DNA from: Copromyces sp. CBS 386.78
Taxonomy: Eukaryota; Ascomycota; Sordariomycetes; Sordariales; Sordariaceae
Assembly: GCA_030685235.1 (NCBI GenBank)
Contig: MU839117.1
Coordinates: 124,001-188,000, forward strand
Direction of reading: 5' to 3'
DNA length: 64,000 nt
Positions 53,752 through 64,000 of this stretch are shown one piece after another. A program made the translations under genes and the position numbers. The stretch's first letter is position 1. Each line of letters opens with the position of its first letter. The notes beneath the pieces are model-generated. The model ran no database searches. It was not told the origin of the DNA and saw only the letters and a program-made list of their open reading frames with translations.

Positions 53752-54250
53752 TTAGGGGAGAGCGATGCACTCAATCTCAACATCGACACCCTTGGGGAGC
53801 TGGTGAACAGCAACGCAGCTACGAGCGGGCTTGTGGGTGAACCACTTGGAGTACTCCTCGTTCATGGCCTGAAGAGCATTTAGTATATCTCACGGCAACA
53901 TCGAACTCAGACTCAGTGAAGACTTACGGCAAAGTTGCTCATGTCAGTAAGGAAGGCATTGACCTTGACGACCTTCTCGATGGAGGAGCCAGCGGCCTCG
54001 AGGACAGCACTGAGGTTCTTGATGCAGGCAGCGGTCTTCTCCTGGATGGTACCCTCGACGAGGTTGCCCTCAGAGTCGCAGGGGATCTGGCCAGAGCAGT
54101 AGATGGCAGCGGGGGTCTTGATGGCGTGAGAGTAGGGACCGGCAGCTAGATAGAGTTCAAGACAAGTTAGTCATGACTGAACCGGCGGTGACTCAGCTCA
54201 GAGCACGTACGAGGAGCGGCGTCCTTGGAGAAGACGGGAGTGGCAGACAT
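53752..54250 (-). CDS. RidA/YjgF/UK114 family imine deaminase
   Basis: The family hydrolyses reactive enamine/imine intermediates released by pyridoxal-phosphate enzymes, protecting other enzymes. There are three exons in order: 54250-54211, 54145-53928 and 53868-53752 (124 residues). The introns are 65 and 59 bp, with GTACGT and GTAAGT donors. The spliced protein starts [20 protein letters not shown]. It contains [19 protein letters not shown], then [19 protein letters not shown], and ends with [20 protein letters not shown]. This includes the conserved Arg and Glu of the active-site cleft at the trimer interface. Length is close to yeast Hmf1 (129). No mitochondrial presequence is seen, so a cytosolic Hmf1-like role is more likely than Mmf1-like. 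It is transcribed away from the PMT gene. Confidence 0.93.
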
Positions 54251-55263
54251 GGTGACTGTGCGGTAGATGTTCTTATCGAAACTGGTTTTTCTGAAGATGG
54301 CGGCGGAAGAGTTGGACGGTGAAAAGATCACTCTGGAAGCACGTCTGGCAGCAATGGCAAACATCAGGTCAGTTGGGATGGAAAACAATCTGTGGGTCAC
54401 GGCCACCGGTCGGTTGCTATGCACTATTCGTCTACAACTCTTCTGTCGAAGCGTTCGCGGGGCATCAACCCCGCATTCCTAGCAGAGTCCTTGTTCCCGG
54501 TACTTGGGCCGGGCCGTAGAGGTCCATGCTAGAACAAGAGTGTCGCGCCGAGATGAGCCAACACTCTCGGTCATTGCTTCCGCTGTCAAGCTGTGGAAGC
54601 TAGGTAGGGAGCTTGGACCATCCCTCCAATTTCCGGGGAACAGCTTGAGATGAGGACTGAAGCGTCAGTCTCCAAACAGCCAACCCCCTGGGCCGTCGCG
54701 TGTGGGTCCGCTGCTGCCCGCCTTTACGAATTGAGATTGGATTGTCGCGCTGTCACGGACGCTGGCCGGGAACTTGGAAAGCTGCCACTCTGTTTGTACC
54801 TCCTCACGTACCTCAACCTGCTGCACCTCACGCTCCCGCAACCCTGCTTCTCTGCTCTCGAGCCTCTTCCCTCTCTGCCTTGCAGCCCCTGTCCACCCGT
54901 CGAGAGACGATCCAGCTTGTCCGTTTCATTGGATCCCGTAGGGCCACCTTGTTCTCTGCAAATGCAACTTCCACCTTCCACCGTCTCTCGTGTCCCGTGG
55001 TTCAAGACGTCTATTGTCGTCGGTGTGGCCGAAGCCTTCGTCTTTGTTCCCGTCAGCGATATTTTGCAAAATACCTATTACAGGCTAACGGGCCGGTTCG
55101 ATCCCGCACGTTTAACCGCCCAAGAGTACGGGAGACTTGCTCTTGCCGGTACGTCATGAGTTCCCAGTCCACCCATCTTCGTCTTTTTAGCAACTAGTCT
55201 AACACCATCAATCAATTGTCGAATAGGCCACTACTGAGTCCATAACTACTTCGACCGGCCGCC
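54251..55263. other. Divergent promoter between RidA and PMT4 genes
   Basis: This is a 1 kb region between two start codons. A 169-codon open frame (54650-55159) runs through it but begins far from any good start and reads like a leader. Pyrimidine-rich stretches near 54790-54900 suit promoter/leader function for the downstream gene. Confidence 0.5.
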
Positions 55264-57721
55264 ATGGCCTCCACAACGGCAACGCCCGAGGCCGCTCTAC
55301 GCCAGAGGAACGTGCCAGTCTCGACTAAGAAAGCCAAGAATGGCATTTCCTCTGATGTCGAGATCGACAAAGTTCCGAATGCCGTTGCTCCGGCCAAATG
55401 CGGCTCCGAACTCGAATACAAACTTGCCCTAGGCCTCATCACCGGCTTGGCTTTCCTTACCAGATTCTGGGGCATCAGCCATCCCGATGAGGTCGTTTTC
55501 GATGAAGTCCATTTTGGAAAGGTAGGTACCTTGATGACCCGAGTAAACCATATATTCGTTGGCCATGGCTGACATGTGCCGTCACACAGTTCGCGTCCTA
55601 CTACCTCGAGAGAACATACTTCTTCGATGTCCACCCTCCATTTGGCAAGCTTCTCTTTGCCTTCATGGGCTGGTTGGTCGGCTATGATGGCCACTTCCAC
55701 TTCGAGAACATTGGCGATTCCTACATCCGCAACAAGGTCCCTTATGTCGCTTTTCGCTCTCTGCCCGCCATTCTTGGCGCCCTCACCGTCTCGGTTGTCT
55801 ACATGATCATGTGGGAGTCAGGCTACAGCCTTCCTGCTTGCCTGATTGCCGCCGGTCTTGTCCTCCTTGACAACGCTCACATTGGCCAGACGCGCCTGAT
55901 CCTCCTCGATGCCACCCTTGTCTTTGCCATGGCGTGCAGCTTGCTCTGCTACATCAAGTTCCATAAGCTGAGGCACGAGCCCTTCTCCAGGAAGTGGTGG
56001 AAATGGCTTATCCTGACTGGCTTCGCCCTTTCTTGCGATATCTCCACCAAGTATGTCGGCCTCTTCGCCTTTATCACCATTGGCTCTGCCGTCTGCATCG
56101 ACTTGTGGGATCTATTGGACATCAAGCGTCCCGGTGGCGCTCTGACTCTGCCCCAGTTTGGCAAGCACTTTGCTGCTAGGGCTTTTGGTCTGATCATCAT
56201 GCCCTTCATCTTCTACCTCTTCTGGTTCCAGGTTCATTTCTCGATCCTTACTCGCTCTGGACCTGGCGATGACTTCATGACCCCTGAATTCCAGGAGACC
56301 CTCAGTGACAACATTATGCTCGCCAACGCTGTCACCATTGATTACTATGACACCATCAGCCTCAGGCACAAGGAGACCAAGGCCTACCTTCACAGCCACC
56401 CGGACAAGTACCCGCTGAGGTACGACGATGGTCGTGTTTCTAGCCAGGGGCAACAGGTGACTGGCTATCCCTTCAACGATACCAACAACTACTGGCAGAT
56501 CCTCCCCCCTGGCCCGGACGATCAGAAGCTCGGTCACCACATCAAGAACCATGATCTCGTGAGGCTTCGCCATATCGTCACGGATACCATCCTGCTCTCT
56601 CACGACGTTGCTTCTCCCTACTATCCTACCAACCAGGAATTCACCACCGTTTCCATTGGAGATGCCTATGGTGACCGCGCGGCTGACACTCTTTTTGAGA
56701 TCCGTATCGAGCATGGAAAGGCCAACCAGGAATTCAAGAGTATCTCCAGCCACTTCAAGCTGATCCACAACCCGAGCAAGGTTGCCATGTGGACTCACTC
56801 GAAGCCACTTCCGGATTGGGGTCATAAGCAGCAGGAAATCAATGGCAACAAGCAACTGGCACAGAGCTCCAACGTCTGGCTTGTTGAAGACATCGTATCT
56901 CTCCCTGCGGACCATGCGCGTCGCGCGAAGCCTGAGAAGAAGGTCAAGACCCTGCCCTTCCTGCGCAAATGGTTCGAGCTGCAGCGGTCTATGTTCTGGC
57001 ACAATAACCAGCTCACAAGCAGCCATCCTTATGCCTCTCTGCCGTACCAGTGGCCTTTCCTGTTGCGCGGTGTGAGCTTCTGGACGCAGAACGACACTCG
57101 CCAGCAGATCTACTTCCTTGGTAACCCCATTGGCTGGTGGCTTGCTAGCAGTGTTCTGGCTATCTATGTTGGCATTGTTCTGGCTGATCAGTTCTCGCTC
57201 CGCCGTGGACTTGACGCCATGGATCGCCGTAAGTAACCCTCGCATTCTTGAATAACGGTGATGAGAAACACGAAGCTAATCAGGACATTCTAGGTACCCG
57301 TTCTCGCCTATACAACTCGACAGGTTTCTTCTTCCTCGCCTGGGCAACTCACTACTTCCCCTTCTTCGTTATGGGCCGTCAACTCTTCTTGCATCATTAT
57401 CTACCAGCTCACCTTGCCTCGGCGCTCGTTACTGGCTCGGTTGTAGAGTTCCTCTTTAGCACCGACTCTGCCGAGCCTGATTACCACCCCAGCAAGTCGG
57501 GCAAGAAGGTCGCCCCTACTACCAAGCGCCGCTTGAGCGCCCGCGAGCGTCTTGCTGGCCAGAGCATGGCTGGCGCCTGGATCGCGACTGCGGTTATCAT
57601 GGCCCTCGTCGCCTTTGGCTGGTACTTCTTCTTGCCATTGACCTACGGATATCCTGGCTTGACTGCTCCCGAGGTTAACCGGAGGAAGTGGCTGGGCTAT
57701 GACCTTCACTTCGCCAAGTAG
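55264..57721 (+). CDS. pmt4: Protein O-mannosyltransferase, PMT4 subfamily
   Basis: This endoplasmic reticulum membrane enzyme moves mannose from dolichyl-phosphate-mannose to Ser/Thr of secreted proteins. There are three exons, 55264-55521, 55590-57228 and 57294-57721 (774 residues; yeast Pmt4 has 762). The introns are 68 and 65 bp with GTAGGT and GTAAGT donors. The start ATG is in good context (CCGCCATGG). After the first helix comes the catalytic-loop motif HPDEVVFDEVHFGK, spliced to FASYYLERTYFFDVHPPFGK. Several helices follow, then a lumenal MIR region from about 315 to 525 (RYDDGRVSSQGQQVTGYPFN). The final helices include FFFLAWATHYFPFFVMGRQL and LHHYLPAHL. The stretch RSGPGDDFMTPEFQETLSDN is characteristic of the Pmt4/POMT1 branch. 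Pmt4 substrates include Ser/Thr-rich wall and membrane proteins, such as the GH17 protein type encoded at 33972-35930. Confidence 0.95.
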
Positions 57722-60145
57722 ATCCGTCGTCACTTGACGAAACCTTGAAAAGGTGTGTGCGCAGGCGACTGTGCGTGTACAGTAGAGTCGTGTTTCAGTG
57801 TGTAGAAGGGTAAAAGGGAGTAAGTGGTATGGTGGCGTGTAGGCGTTTCCAGTTTCAATCTGAGCTCATCAAGATGCGGACGAATATGGCATGCAAATTA
57901 CAAAGCGAGGATTGATCTCAAACTCAAGTTACTTTCCTATGTCTTACACGGATTTAGAGCCATTCTCGTCATAGATCAAAATCAAATCTGATTACCACAA
58001 GACCATGAATCTTTCGATGCCCGGGTGATTAGTGCGACACCTTGAAACTGTCGATGATGATGCGCATTAGGAAGGTGACTTCAACGATTTACAGGCCATA
58101 CATAGATATTGGGGACGTGAATGTCTTGGATCATCTTTGTTATTGAATTATTATCTTGACCCGTTCGTATCTAAGTCCGTCAAGGAAGCTCCCCAAGTGT
58201 CGGGGCACCAGAAACCAACAGCTCCCACGACCTACCGTAATATCCCACCATATCATCCACAACCATTAACTCGTGGCGGAATGAACGTGCCAACAACCTA
58301 TCTCTGAAAGCAATGTTAGCTTGAAGTCATCAAACAAACAAATTCGCCAAGATGCTCAATTGGTGTATTGTGTTTGTATACTTCAGAAACCCAGTTTATA
58401 AGCACCACCAACCCCACCAGCCAAACACTACCCCCCATCCTCCAGATACCCGCCAGCATATGACGATGCAGGCGTTTTCCCCGAAGAGAAGCGGCTTTCT
58501 GGGACAAGCTTAGGTAGAGGGCCGGCCGAGGGATCCCCTCCCCCCGATGAAGGGGAAAGTAGACCCGAGGAGGTTCATACGGCTCTTCCTATTACAAATT
58601 ATGGAGGGTTGCAGCGCGAACTGCGAAAATCATCATGGTATACGGGGGTTGGGGAGATAGGACGGGATGGGGAGAGGGGAAATAAGAAAGAGTAGGGAAC
58701 GTACCACTTGAGATGTTGGCAGAGGGGGAAGTCGGTGCGTATCGGGTCGGGTTGGTTTCTGACAGGAGGGGGAGAGGAAGCAGAGGAAGATGTGAAAGAG
58801 GACGAGAGAAAAAGGCCGAGTAACAGCTGCGCCCGCTGGACTGAGCGAGCTCTTGCGGGTAAGCCAGGCCAGCGAGCAGCAAAGTGCCAATTCCGATCCC
58901 CAATCATCCGTCATCTCTGCTTCCTCACTCTCCGTCAGACCCAATCCGACCCGACCGACCGACTTCCCGAGCGTGATGGTTCCAATCCAGAAAGGACAAA
59001 CCACCGGCATCCAACAAAAAACCCTCAGATCATTGCGTCGATTCAAGCGCGTTCAAGACATCGGTCGTTACGTAGCGCGCAACAAAAAGCGCGGCGCGGT
59101 GATGGATCGTCGTGAAAAGGCTCGTTCAGTTTGCCAGCAGCAAAAAGATGTCCGGAGGAGAAGTTTGGAGGAAGTGCAAAACTGCAAAACTGCAAAAGTG
59201 GCTCCTGCTCTAGTCTAGGCTGGAAAAAGACCCCACCACAAGTTGAAAGGACTGGAGCTCTTGGTGCACGGACCATCGGCCGAACGCCGGCACGAGGCCG
59301 GGACCTAGGGTTTTGGGGACGGCCTCCGGTGGTCCGGCCGCTCAGTCAGCCGGTTTCAGTGGAGTTCTACCGATGAGTGGAGCACGGATTACGGCGCCAA
59401 CGACCATCAGGTTCGGCCGGGTGAACCGGGCGTGAGCGGGTGTGCAGGGGTCAACTTGCTGGTGTCAATCATCAGAAGCATAATTAATATCTCGCGGTGA
59501 AATTCGAGTGCGGAGAGAAAGCTGAAATGAACAGGCGAAGTCATGGCACATGGAGTTGATACAGGCCGTGAGAAGAGCAACGCATTTGGATTATCGATAA
59601 CTACGGAAGAGACTATAAAACTAGAAGTGCAGTTCATGATCGGATATCGCTATGCCATGTGTTGGTTCTAAACCGCGGGTAACTCCCCGGCTACTGTTTT
59701 TAGCCAGACACCACGATTTGAACCATCTGGAAAAATATGTGAAGTGGGAAGGAGGGACTGTTTTTGCCTAGATAAATACAATAACATCATAACAGCCAAA
59801 CACACCTCTGCCCTTCTTCCACAAATGCGTCTTTGCATCTGCCACCTTCGAATGCACTTGATCGTAGGCTCGCGTTCATTACATCATAATATAACAGGAG
59901 GATATCAAGTCCTTAAATCGCTAAACCCCATTCAAACCCGCTGAGAAATCAAATCCCATTCCTCTCCAGTAATTCATCGAGTAGAATTGAGTGACATATC
60001 CTCTTTCCATATCTTCATTTTAGTATCGGCAATGCATCCAAGTTTCCAACCTGTACTATGTGGGTGGTTCAAGGAGCCTCCGGGTCCAGTCGCGCGCATA
60101 GAGCCTCATTGCACAGTGAATTGCGGTTTTCCCATCATGTCTGAT
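57722..60145. other. Intergenic region between PMT4 and C2H2 genes
   Basis: These 2.4 kb lie between convergent genes. I see a short direct repeat (TGCAAAAC units near 59174-59190) and a 9-base inverted repeat (CGGCCGAAC at 59277 and its complement near 59411). No ORF with a supportable start is seen. Confidence 0.5.
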
Positions 60146-62470
60146 TTAAAAGTAGCCATTCATGTCGTGCGAAGTCCAGTCACCTTGATAAGCGTGCAAG
60201 ATGTCCTGAGACGATGGCTGGGAATAGCCAGCAGCCAAGCTCGGGATGTCCACGTTCGCGAAGAGCGATTCAGTGAATGTGGGTTTTGAGTAGGCGCCGG
60301 TGGTGGGAGGATACAAGATGAAGTCGCCAGGAACATTATTGCAGTTACTCATGGAGAAATCTTGATCCTCAAAGCCCTCATCAATCTCGCCCAATGAAGT
60401 AGGGGGCGTGAAGAGCATCGTGTTTCCTTGCCCAATGGGAGAAATATGGGCGTGATGTGACTGGCAAAGCTCAGGCGCGGTGAACGCGCCAAGATGCTGT
60501 CCCATGTCTTTGGGATAGAAGGGAGAGATGACTTGGTTGGGCAGTTGCATAGTCGCACCGTAGATGTCATCAATGAGCGTGAACTCGTTGAGGTCTTGAT
60601 AAGCGGAATTGTGGTCCATGCCAGAATCCGTTGACGGAGTGCCGTTGTCGATGGGTGAATAGTCAAGCTCAAGCTGCTGTGGGATGGTGTTGAAGTTGAA
60701 CTCGGGAGCATATGAAGGGAACTCGATGCTGGTCTGGTACAGCCCAGCGTTCCAATCATCAGAGGGAGTGGCGATGCTCATACTGCGGTCGCTCGAAGGG
60801 GTGCCAATATTCTGGAGCTGAGGAGTGGGATGGCCGGAATCGGGGCCCAAGCTGGGAAGAGTGCTGGGCTTCTTGCCATTGGTTTTGGTCCTAACGTACG
60901 TCCAGCCATGGGCCTTTTCCATGTGCTGCTTGCAGTTGGACTCGCGCTTGGACTTGTAAGGGCAAGGCTTGAAGAGACACTCATACATAGGTGGGGCCGA
61001 GGAGTGCTTGTCGTTGTGGTGACGATCCATCTCCTTCTCGGTTGGCCAGCCGTACTCATGGTACTTGCATGTCTTGACCGGGCACTTCCATGGTCTGGAA
61101 TGTGTCTTCTCGTGCTTGGTCAGGTCACAAGGGCGCTTGAACTCCTTGTTGCAACCAGGCTCGCGGCACCTCTTCGGCGCCAGCTCCTCAGGGCTGGCGT
61201 TCTTCTTCCGGCGAGCCATGGAACGCATAACCTCCTCTTCATCCAGAGCCTCCTCACTTTGGGAGCGCTTGAAGTTGACCGGGCTTTCCGGCGCCTTATC
61301 ACAAAGGTCGACGGGCAATCCAGTGGCCAAGGAGATGGCCTGTCCGTTCTTCTTCACGCGGACCAGTTCCGAAAGCCTGCCGTTGATGTGAGGGCCACCG
61401 TGGATCTTGATTTGATCAGTGCTAAAGTAAATGTCAGCGCAAGCCGCACAGTTGCAGAAGAAGAGAGAGTCGTACGGATCAACATCCATGTCATTGGCGC
61501 CATCCTTGGTCTTGTTGCTTTCCGCAATCTGCCGAGCATAGTTATAGAATTGGTCGACGAGATCAACAAAATATCCATTGGTGTAAGGGAGATCGCGAGG
61601 GCGAGTCAGCTCGTGGTCGCCAAGGTGCTGGACGGTAGCCTGGAGGCAGTCGATTGTCGTAAGGCAGAAATCGAGGTATGAGCCTGCAGCTTTGGTCCTC
61701 TCCTTTAAAAGTAGCGCACGGTAAGTATTCATCCTAACGTCCAATGGATCAACAGTTTCGCTTACCGGAGCCACGAGAATCAAAGTCTTCTCGAGATCTC
61801 TTAGGCACAAAATCTCCTTATCCTGAATCTTCTTGGGGCACTCGAGCACAAGCGAGTGGAACTCCTTCAGAGCCGGCTTTGCAAGCAGAGGCTTCAAGAT
61901 GTGCTCGACGATGCGGTTGGTAGCACGGTCACTAAGGCCCGGAAGATCGAGTGCCGATGCGGAGCGAGCGGCAGCAGATCTGGTGACAGCCGAAGTCCTC
62001 GTGGTCTTGGCCTTGGAGGAGGCATCCTTCTCGGAAGTAGAAGCAATCGAGCTTCCTAGACCACTGTCGGAATCGTGGTGCCGAGATGAGCGGCGTGTCC
62101 GTGGACGGAGCATCCGGCACTCGTTCTCAGCCTCCTTAGACATGATGGGCGAATCCAAGTTTCTTTGAAGGAGCCCACGAGGCGGGGGGATGCACTCGCT
62201 ACTTTGCTTAGCCATGACAAATGTGTCGTTCGAAGAGGCCAGTTGCCTCTCGATGGCGTTCAGAGTTAGGGCAACACGGCGGCAGCGGGAGTCGATGACA
62301 TCGTCCAAGTTGGTGTGGGAGCGGCGAGGGAGCGACGGCGGGACGAAGACGCGCTCAGAAGAGTCCCCAGAGGCGGGGGTGGCGGGAGAGTGGAAGGTAG
62401 CTCCCTTTTGTAGGAGAATGTTGGTCTTGAGGGTCGGGCCACCCGCTGGTCTCCTGCGAGGGTTCGACAT
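60146..62470 (-). CDS. C2H2 zinc-finger transcription factor
   Basis: An intronless protein of 774 residues, starting at the ATG giving MSNPRRRPAGGP; the open frame extends further upstream without an ATG. The N-terminal 150 residues are Ser/Arg-rich. A helical middle part (residues 190-330, for example NRIVEHILKPLLAKPALKEF) is followed by the zinc-finger block at about 433-530. The block begins CREPGCNKEFKRPCDLTKHE, continues THSRPWKCPVKTCKYHEYGW and ends HMEKAHGWTYVRTKTNGKK. It carries three C2H2-type fingers, the middle one with longer spacing. The C-terminal 240 residues are acidic and rich in Ser, Pro and Gln, a typical activation region. The KRPCDLTKHEKTHSRPWKC signature marks a filamentous-fungal regulator family whose precise target I cannot state. 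It probably acts in the nucleus. Confidence 0.85.
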   Translation of the reverse strand: MSNPRRRPAGGPTLKTNILLQKGATFHSPATPASGDSSERVFVPPSLPRRSHTNLDDVIDSRCRRVALTLNAIERQLASSNDTFVMAKQSSECIPPPRGLLQRNLDSPIMSKEAENECRMLRPRTRRSSRHHDSDSGLGSSIASTSEKDASSKAKTTRTSAVTRSAAARSASALDLPGLSDRATNRIVEHILKPLLAKPALKEFHSLVLECPKKIQDKEILCLRDLEKTLILVAPVSETVDPLDVRMNTYRALLLKERTKAAGSYLDFCLTTIDCLQATVQHLGDHELTRPRDLPYTNGYFVDLVDQFYNYARQIAESNKTKDGANDMDVDPYDSLFFCNCAACADIYFSTDQIKIHGGPHINGRLSELVRVKKNGQAISLATGLPVDLCDKAPESPVNFKRSQSEEALDEEEVMRSMARRKKNASPEELAPKRCREPGCNKEFKRPCDLTKHEKTHSRPWKCPVKTCKYHEYGWPTEKEMDRHHNDKHSSAPPMYECLFKPCPYKSKRESNCKQHMEKAHGWTYVRTKTNGKKPSTLPSLGPDSGHPTPQLQNIGTPSSDRSMSIATPSDDWNAGLYQTSIEFPSYAPEFNFNTIPQQLELDYSPIDNGTPSTDSGMDHNSAYQDLNEFTLIDDIYGATMQLPNQVISPFYPKDMGQHLGAFTAPELCQSHHAHISPIGQGNTMLFTPPTSLGEIDEGFEDQDFSMSNCNNVPGDFILYPPTTGAYSKPTFTESLFANVDIPSLAAGYSQPSSQDILHAYQGDWTSHDMNGYF

Positions 62471-64000
62471 GATTGCTGTGTTGTGTGGAGTTGATGGGCT
62501 ATGTTGCCGACTGTTTCCTCTGGTCAGTCCGTGAACGAACTCTCGAAAGCTTGCAAGGTAAGGATGAGTGAGCGTGGAGACCGAGAAGGTCGAGTGAGTC
62601 ACAGGGAACGGCAGTATGTATGCTACACCGGATGTATCCCAACGATATCCCACACTCTGCTTCCCCCTATCAAGACGAGGCAAGACAGGATTGGCCAAGG
62701 GCTGTGGAGGTGGAGGTCGGGGCGGGATAGTTGCCAGCAGGCGGGCTATATCTTACTTTGATGTTGAGATAGCTCGAGCTGACAAATCCCTGGCAGCCCG
62801 GCGACTTTGACCGGAGTCTGGGATATCTTGGGAATCGCGGACGTCAAGGCTTGTTGTCGGGTTGAGGCGCTGGCGATAGGATCACGATAGCAGGCGATGG
62901 AGGCGGCGATCTGAAGAGGAGAAAGATGGATCCTGGGGAAAGGTGCGGTAGCGTAGAGGTGGTGGGATTGGGAAGAAACCTAGAAAGGGTTTGGGTATCG
63001 GGTTGGTATTCAGGCTTTGGTATCAGTAGCAGGCTGTGTTTGCTGTACTTGGCTAACAAGTCGGGGTATGTCGTTCAAACTGTGCTGAATAGGGACAATA
63101 GCACTGATCAAGTCCAGTCCGAATGACCCAGGCAAGAAACACCAGACGAGATCAACAGGCAGGAAAGAGAGGAAACGGGATGAAAGGAGGACGCTGTGGT
63201 GGGATGGCCAGGGAGGAAAAGGGATCGCGGACGGGGACGAGACGGACGGTCACCGGAGTCGAAGCTGGGGAGAGGATGGGTGATGAGAAATGCCAGAGAA
63301 TGGAGCGAGGCCGAACGTTGCTGCCTGCTGACAGACCAGGTTCCGGGTGGGTCAAGCGGCGCAGCTCCACGTTAGCGTCCCCGCCATTGGATGGAAGTGG
63401 TTGAGCGCGGATCCTTCCTTCTTCCACGCCAGCGCCTGTGCTTGGGCTTGGACGGGCCTTTGGGGTGTTCACGGTGCCGGCAATGCCACACTCGATCTCT
63501 TTTTATGGCAGCCCCCTCTGTCACTCTGAGTGTCTCGCTCGTCCCGCCATGTTTTACCGTTGGTTCTCTGTTCTAGAGGCTGTTTGCTGCGGCGTTGATC
63601 ATGATGTGTGATGCCGGTTAGGCCATGTTAAAGCGGGACTTTGACAGCTTGTACCCGCCGTGCTTACTCTGCCGGCCAGTAGCCAATCGCATTCAACCAA
63701 ACATCTCAGCTCCACCGCAGTGTGTCCCTTGATTCTCCGATGACCAACCCAAAAACCCATGTCAGCCCTGTCTGGATGCAGCTCATTTCGGGACCAGAGG
63801 AGTCTTCCGGAAGTCTTCGACTAGCGACCTCAATCTCCACAACGAGGACTTTTCGCAGGGCTATCCCAAGAACTGGGAAAGTCGGCATGGGAAGCATGGG
63901 GATGATGCCAACGCTGAGCATTCCATTCGCGTCTTCACACCTCAACTTCCAATCAAGAACAGCCAAGATCCCTTGACGCAATCAACTTCTTTGTCTGCTG
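62471..64000. other. Upstream region of the C2H2 gene to window end
   Basis: This 1.5 kb should contain the promoter and leader of the C2H2 gene. Open frames are short and have no recognisable product. No repeat or RNA gene was found. Confidence 0.5.

Noticed and set aside
59711..59722. GATTTGAACC, similar to a minus-strand tRNA T-arm
   Set aside because: The five-base stem does not pair and no cloverleaf can be formed.

Overview
This window comes from a filamentous ascomycete, almost certainly Neurospora or a very close member of the Sordariales. Genes have short spliceosomal introns (about 50-120 bp, GT(A/G)AG(T/G) donors, CTAAC/CTGAC-like branch sites) and many coding regions are uninterrupted for 2-3 kb. 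Thr/Ser/Pro-rich cell-wall proteins and poly-Gln tracts are present. The gene set includes a class IV chitin synthase and a mitochondrial RNase II-type protein whose 1117-1118 residues match Neurospora CYT-4. There is no bacterial, viral or plasmid signal. Assignments rest on motif recognition and reading splice sites by eye; nothing was searched against a database.

Layout. 1-3404: the 3' part of a Src1/Heh-type inner nuclear membrane gene (+) converges on the histidine gene his1, ATP phosphoribosyltransferase (-). 3405-5517: non-coding, with a mariner-type MITE. 5518-7816: a five-exon sucrose/alpha-glucoside transporter (+). 9653-12078: a WD40 protein with a long acidic N-terminus (-). 15918-19680: class IV chitin synthase (-). 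19681-28317: an 8.6 kb interval with no convincing gene but several small inverted-repeat elements. 28318-30684: the prenylated Sel1-repeat chitin synthase activator, an Skt5/Chs4 homologue (+). 33972-35930: a secreted GH17 glucanase of the BtgE type (-). 38874-42230: cyt-4 (+). 42832-45099: an unrecognised Cys-rich, acidic protein (-). 47361-48347: a SANT/Myb-like protein (+). 51363-52094: a GNAT acetyltransferase (+), converging across a second MITE on a 149-residue two-helix membrane protein (-, probable GC-AG intron). 53752-54250: a RidA/YjgF protein (-). 55264-57721: a PMT4-type protein O-mannosyltransferase (+). 60146-62470: a C2H2 zinc-finger regulator (-).

How the genes relate. Fungal genes are transcribed singly, so no operons are implied. 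Four genes serve the cell wall or the secretory pathway that feeds it: the chitin synthase, its presumed activator, the GH17 wall enzyme and the O-mannosyltransferase. The synthase and activator lie in head-to-head orientation, with only the gene-poor interval between them. The remaining genes are a mixture of mitochondrial RNA turnover, histidine synthesis, nuclear envelope, sugar uptake and regulatory functions.

I did not find a credible new multi-gene system. The observations most worth checking are: the position of the Src1 intron, where retention would give a one-helix form; the chitin synthase/activator pair; two TA-flanked MITEs; an inverted-repeat element whose arms differ only by transitions; and the GC-AG intron.
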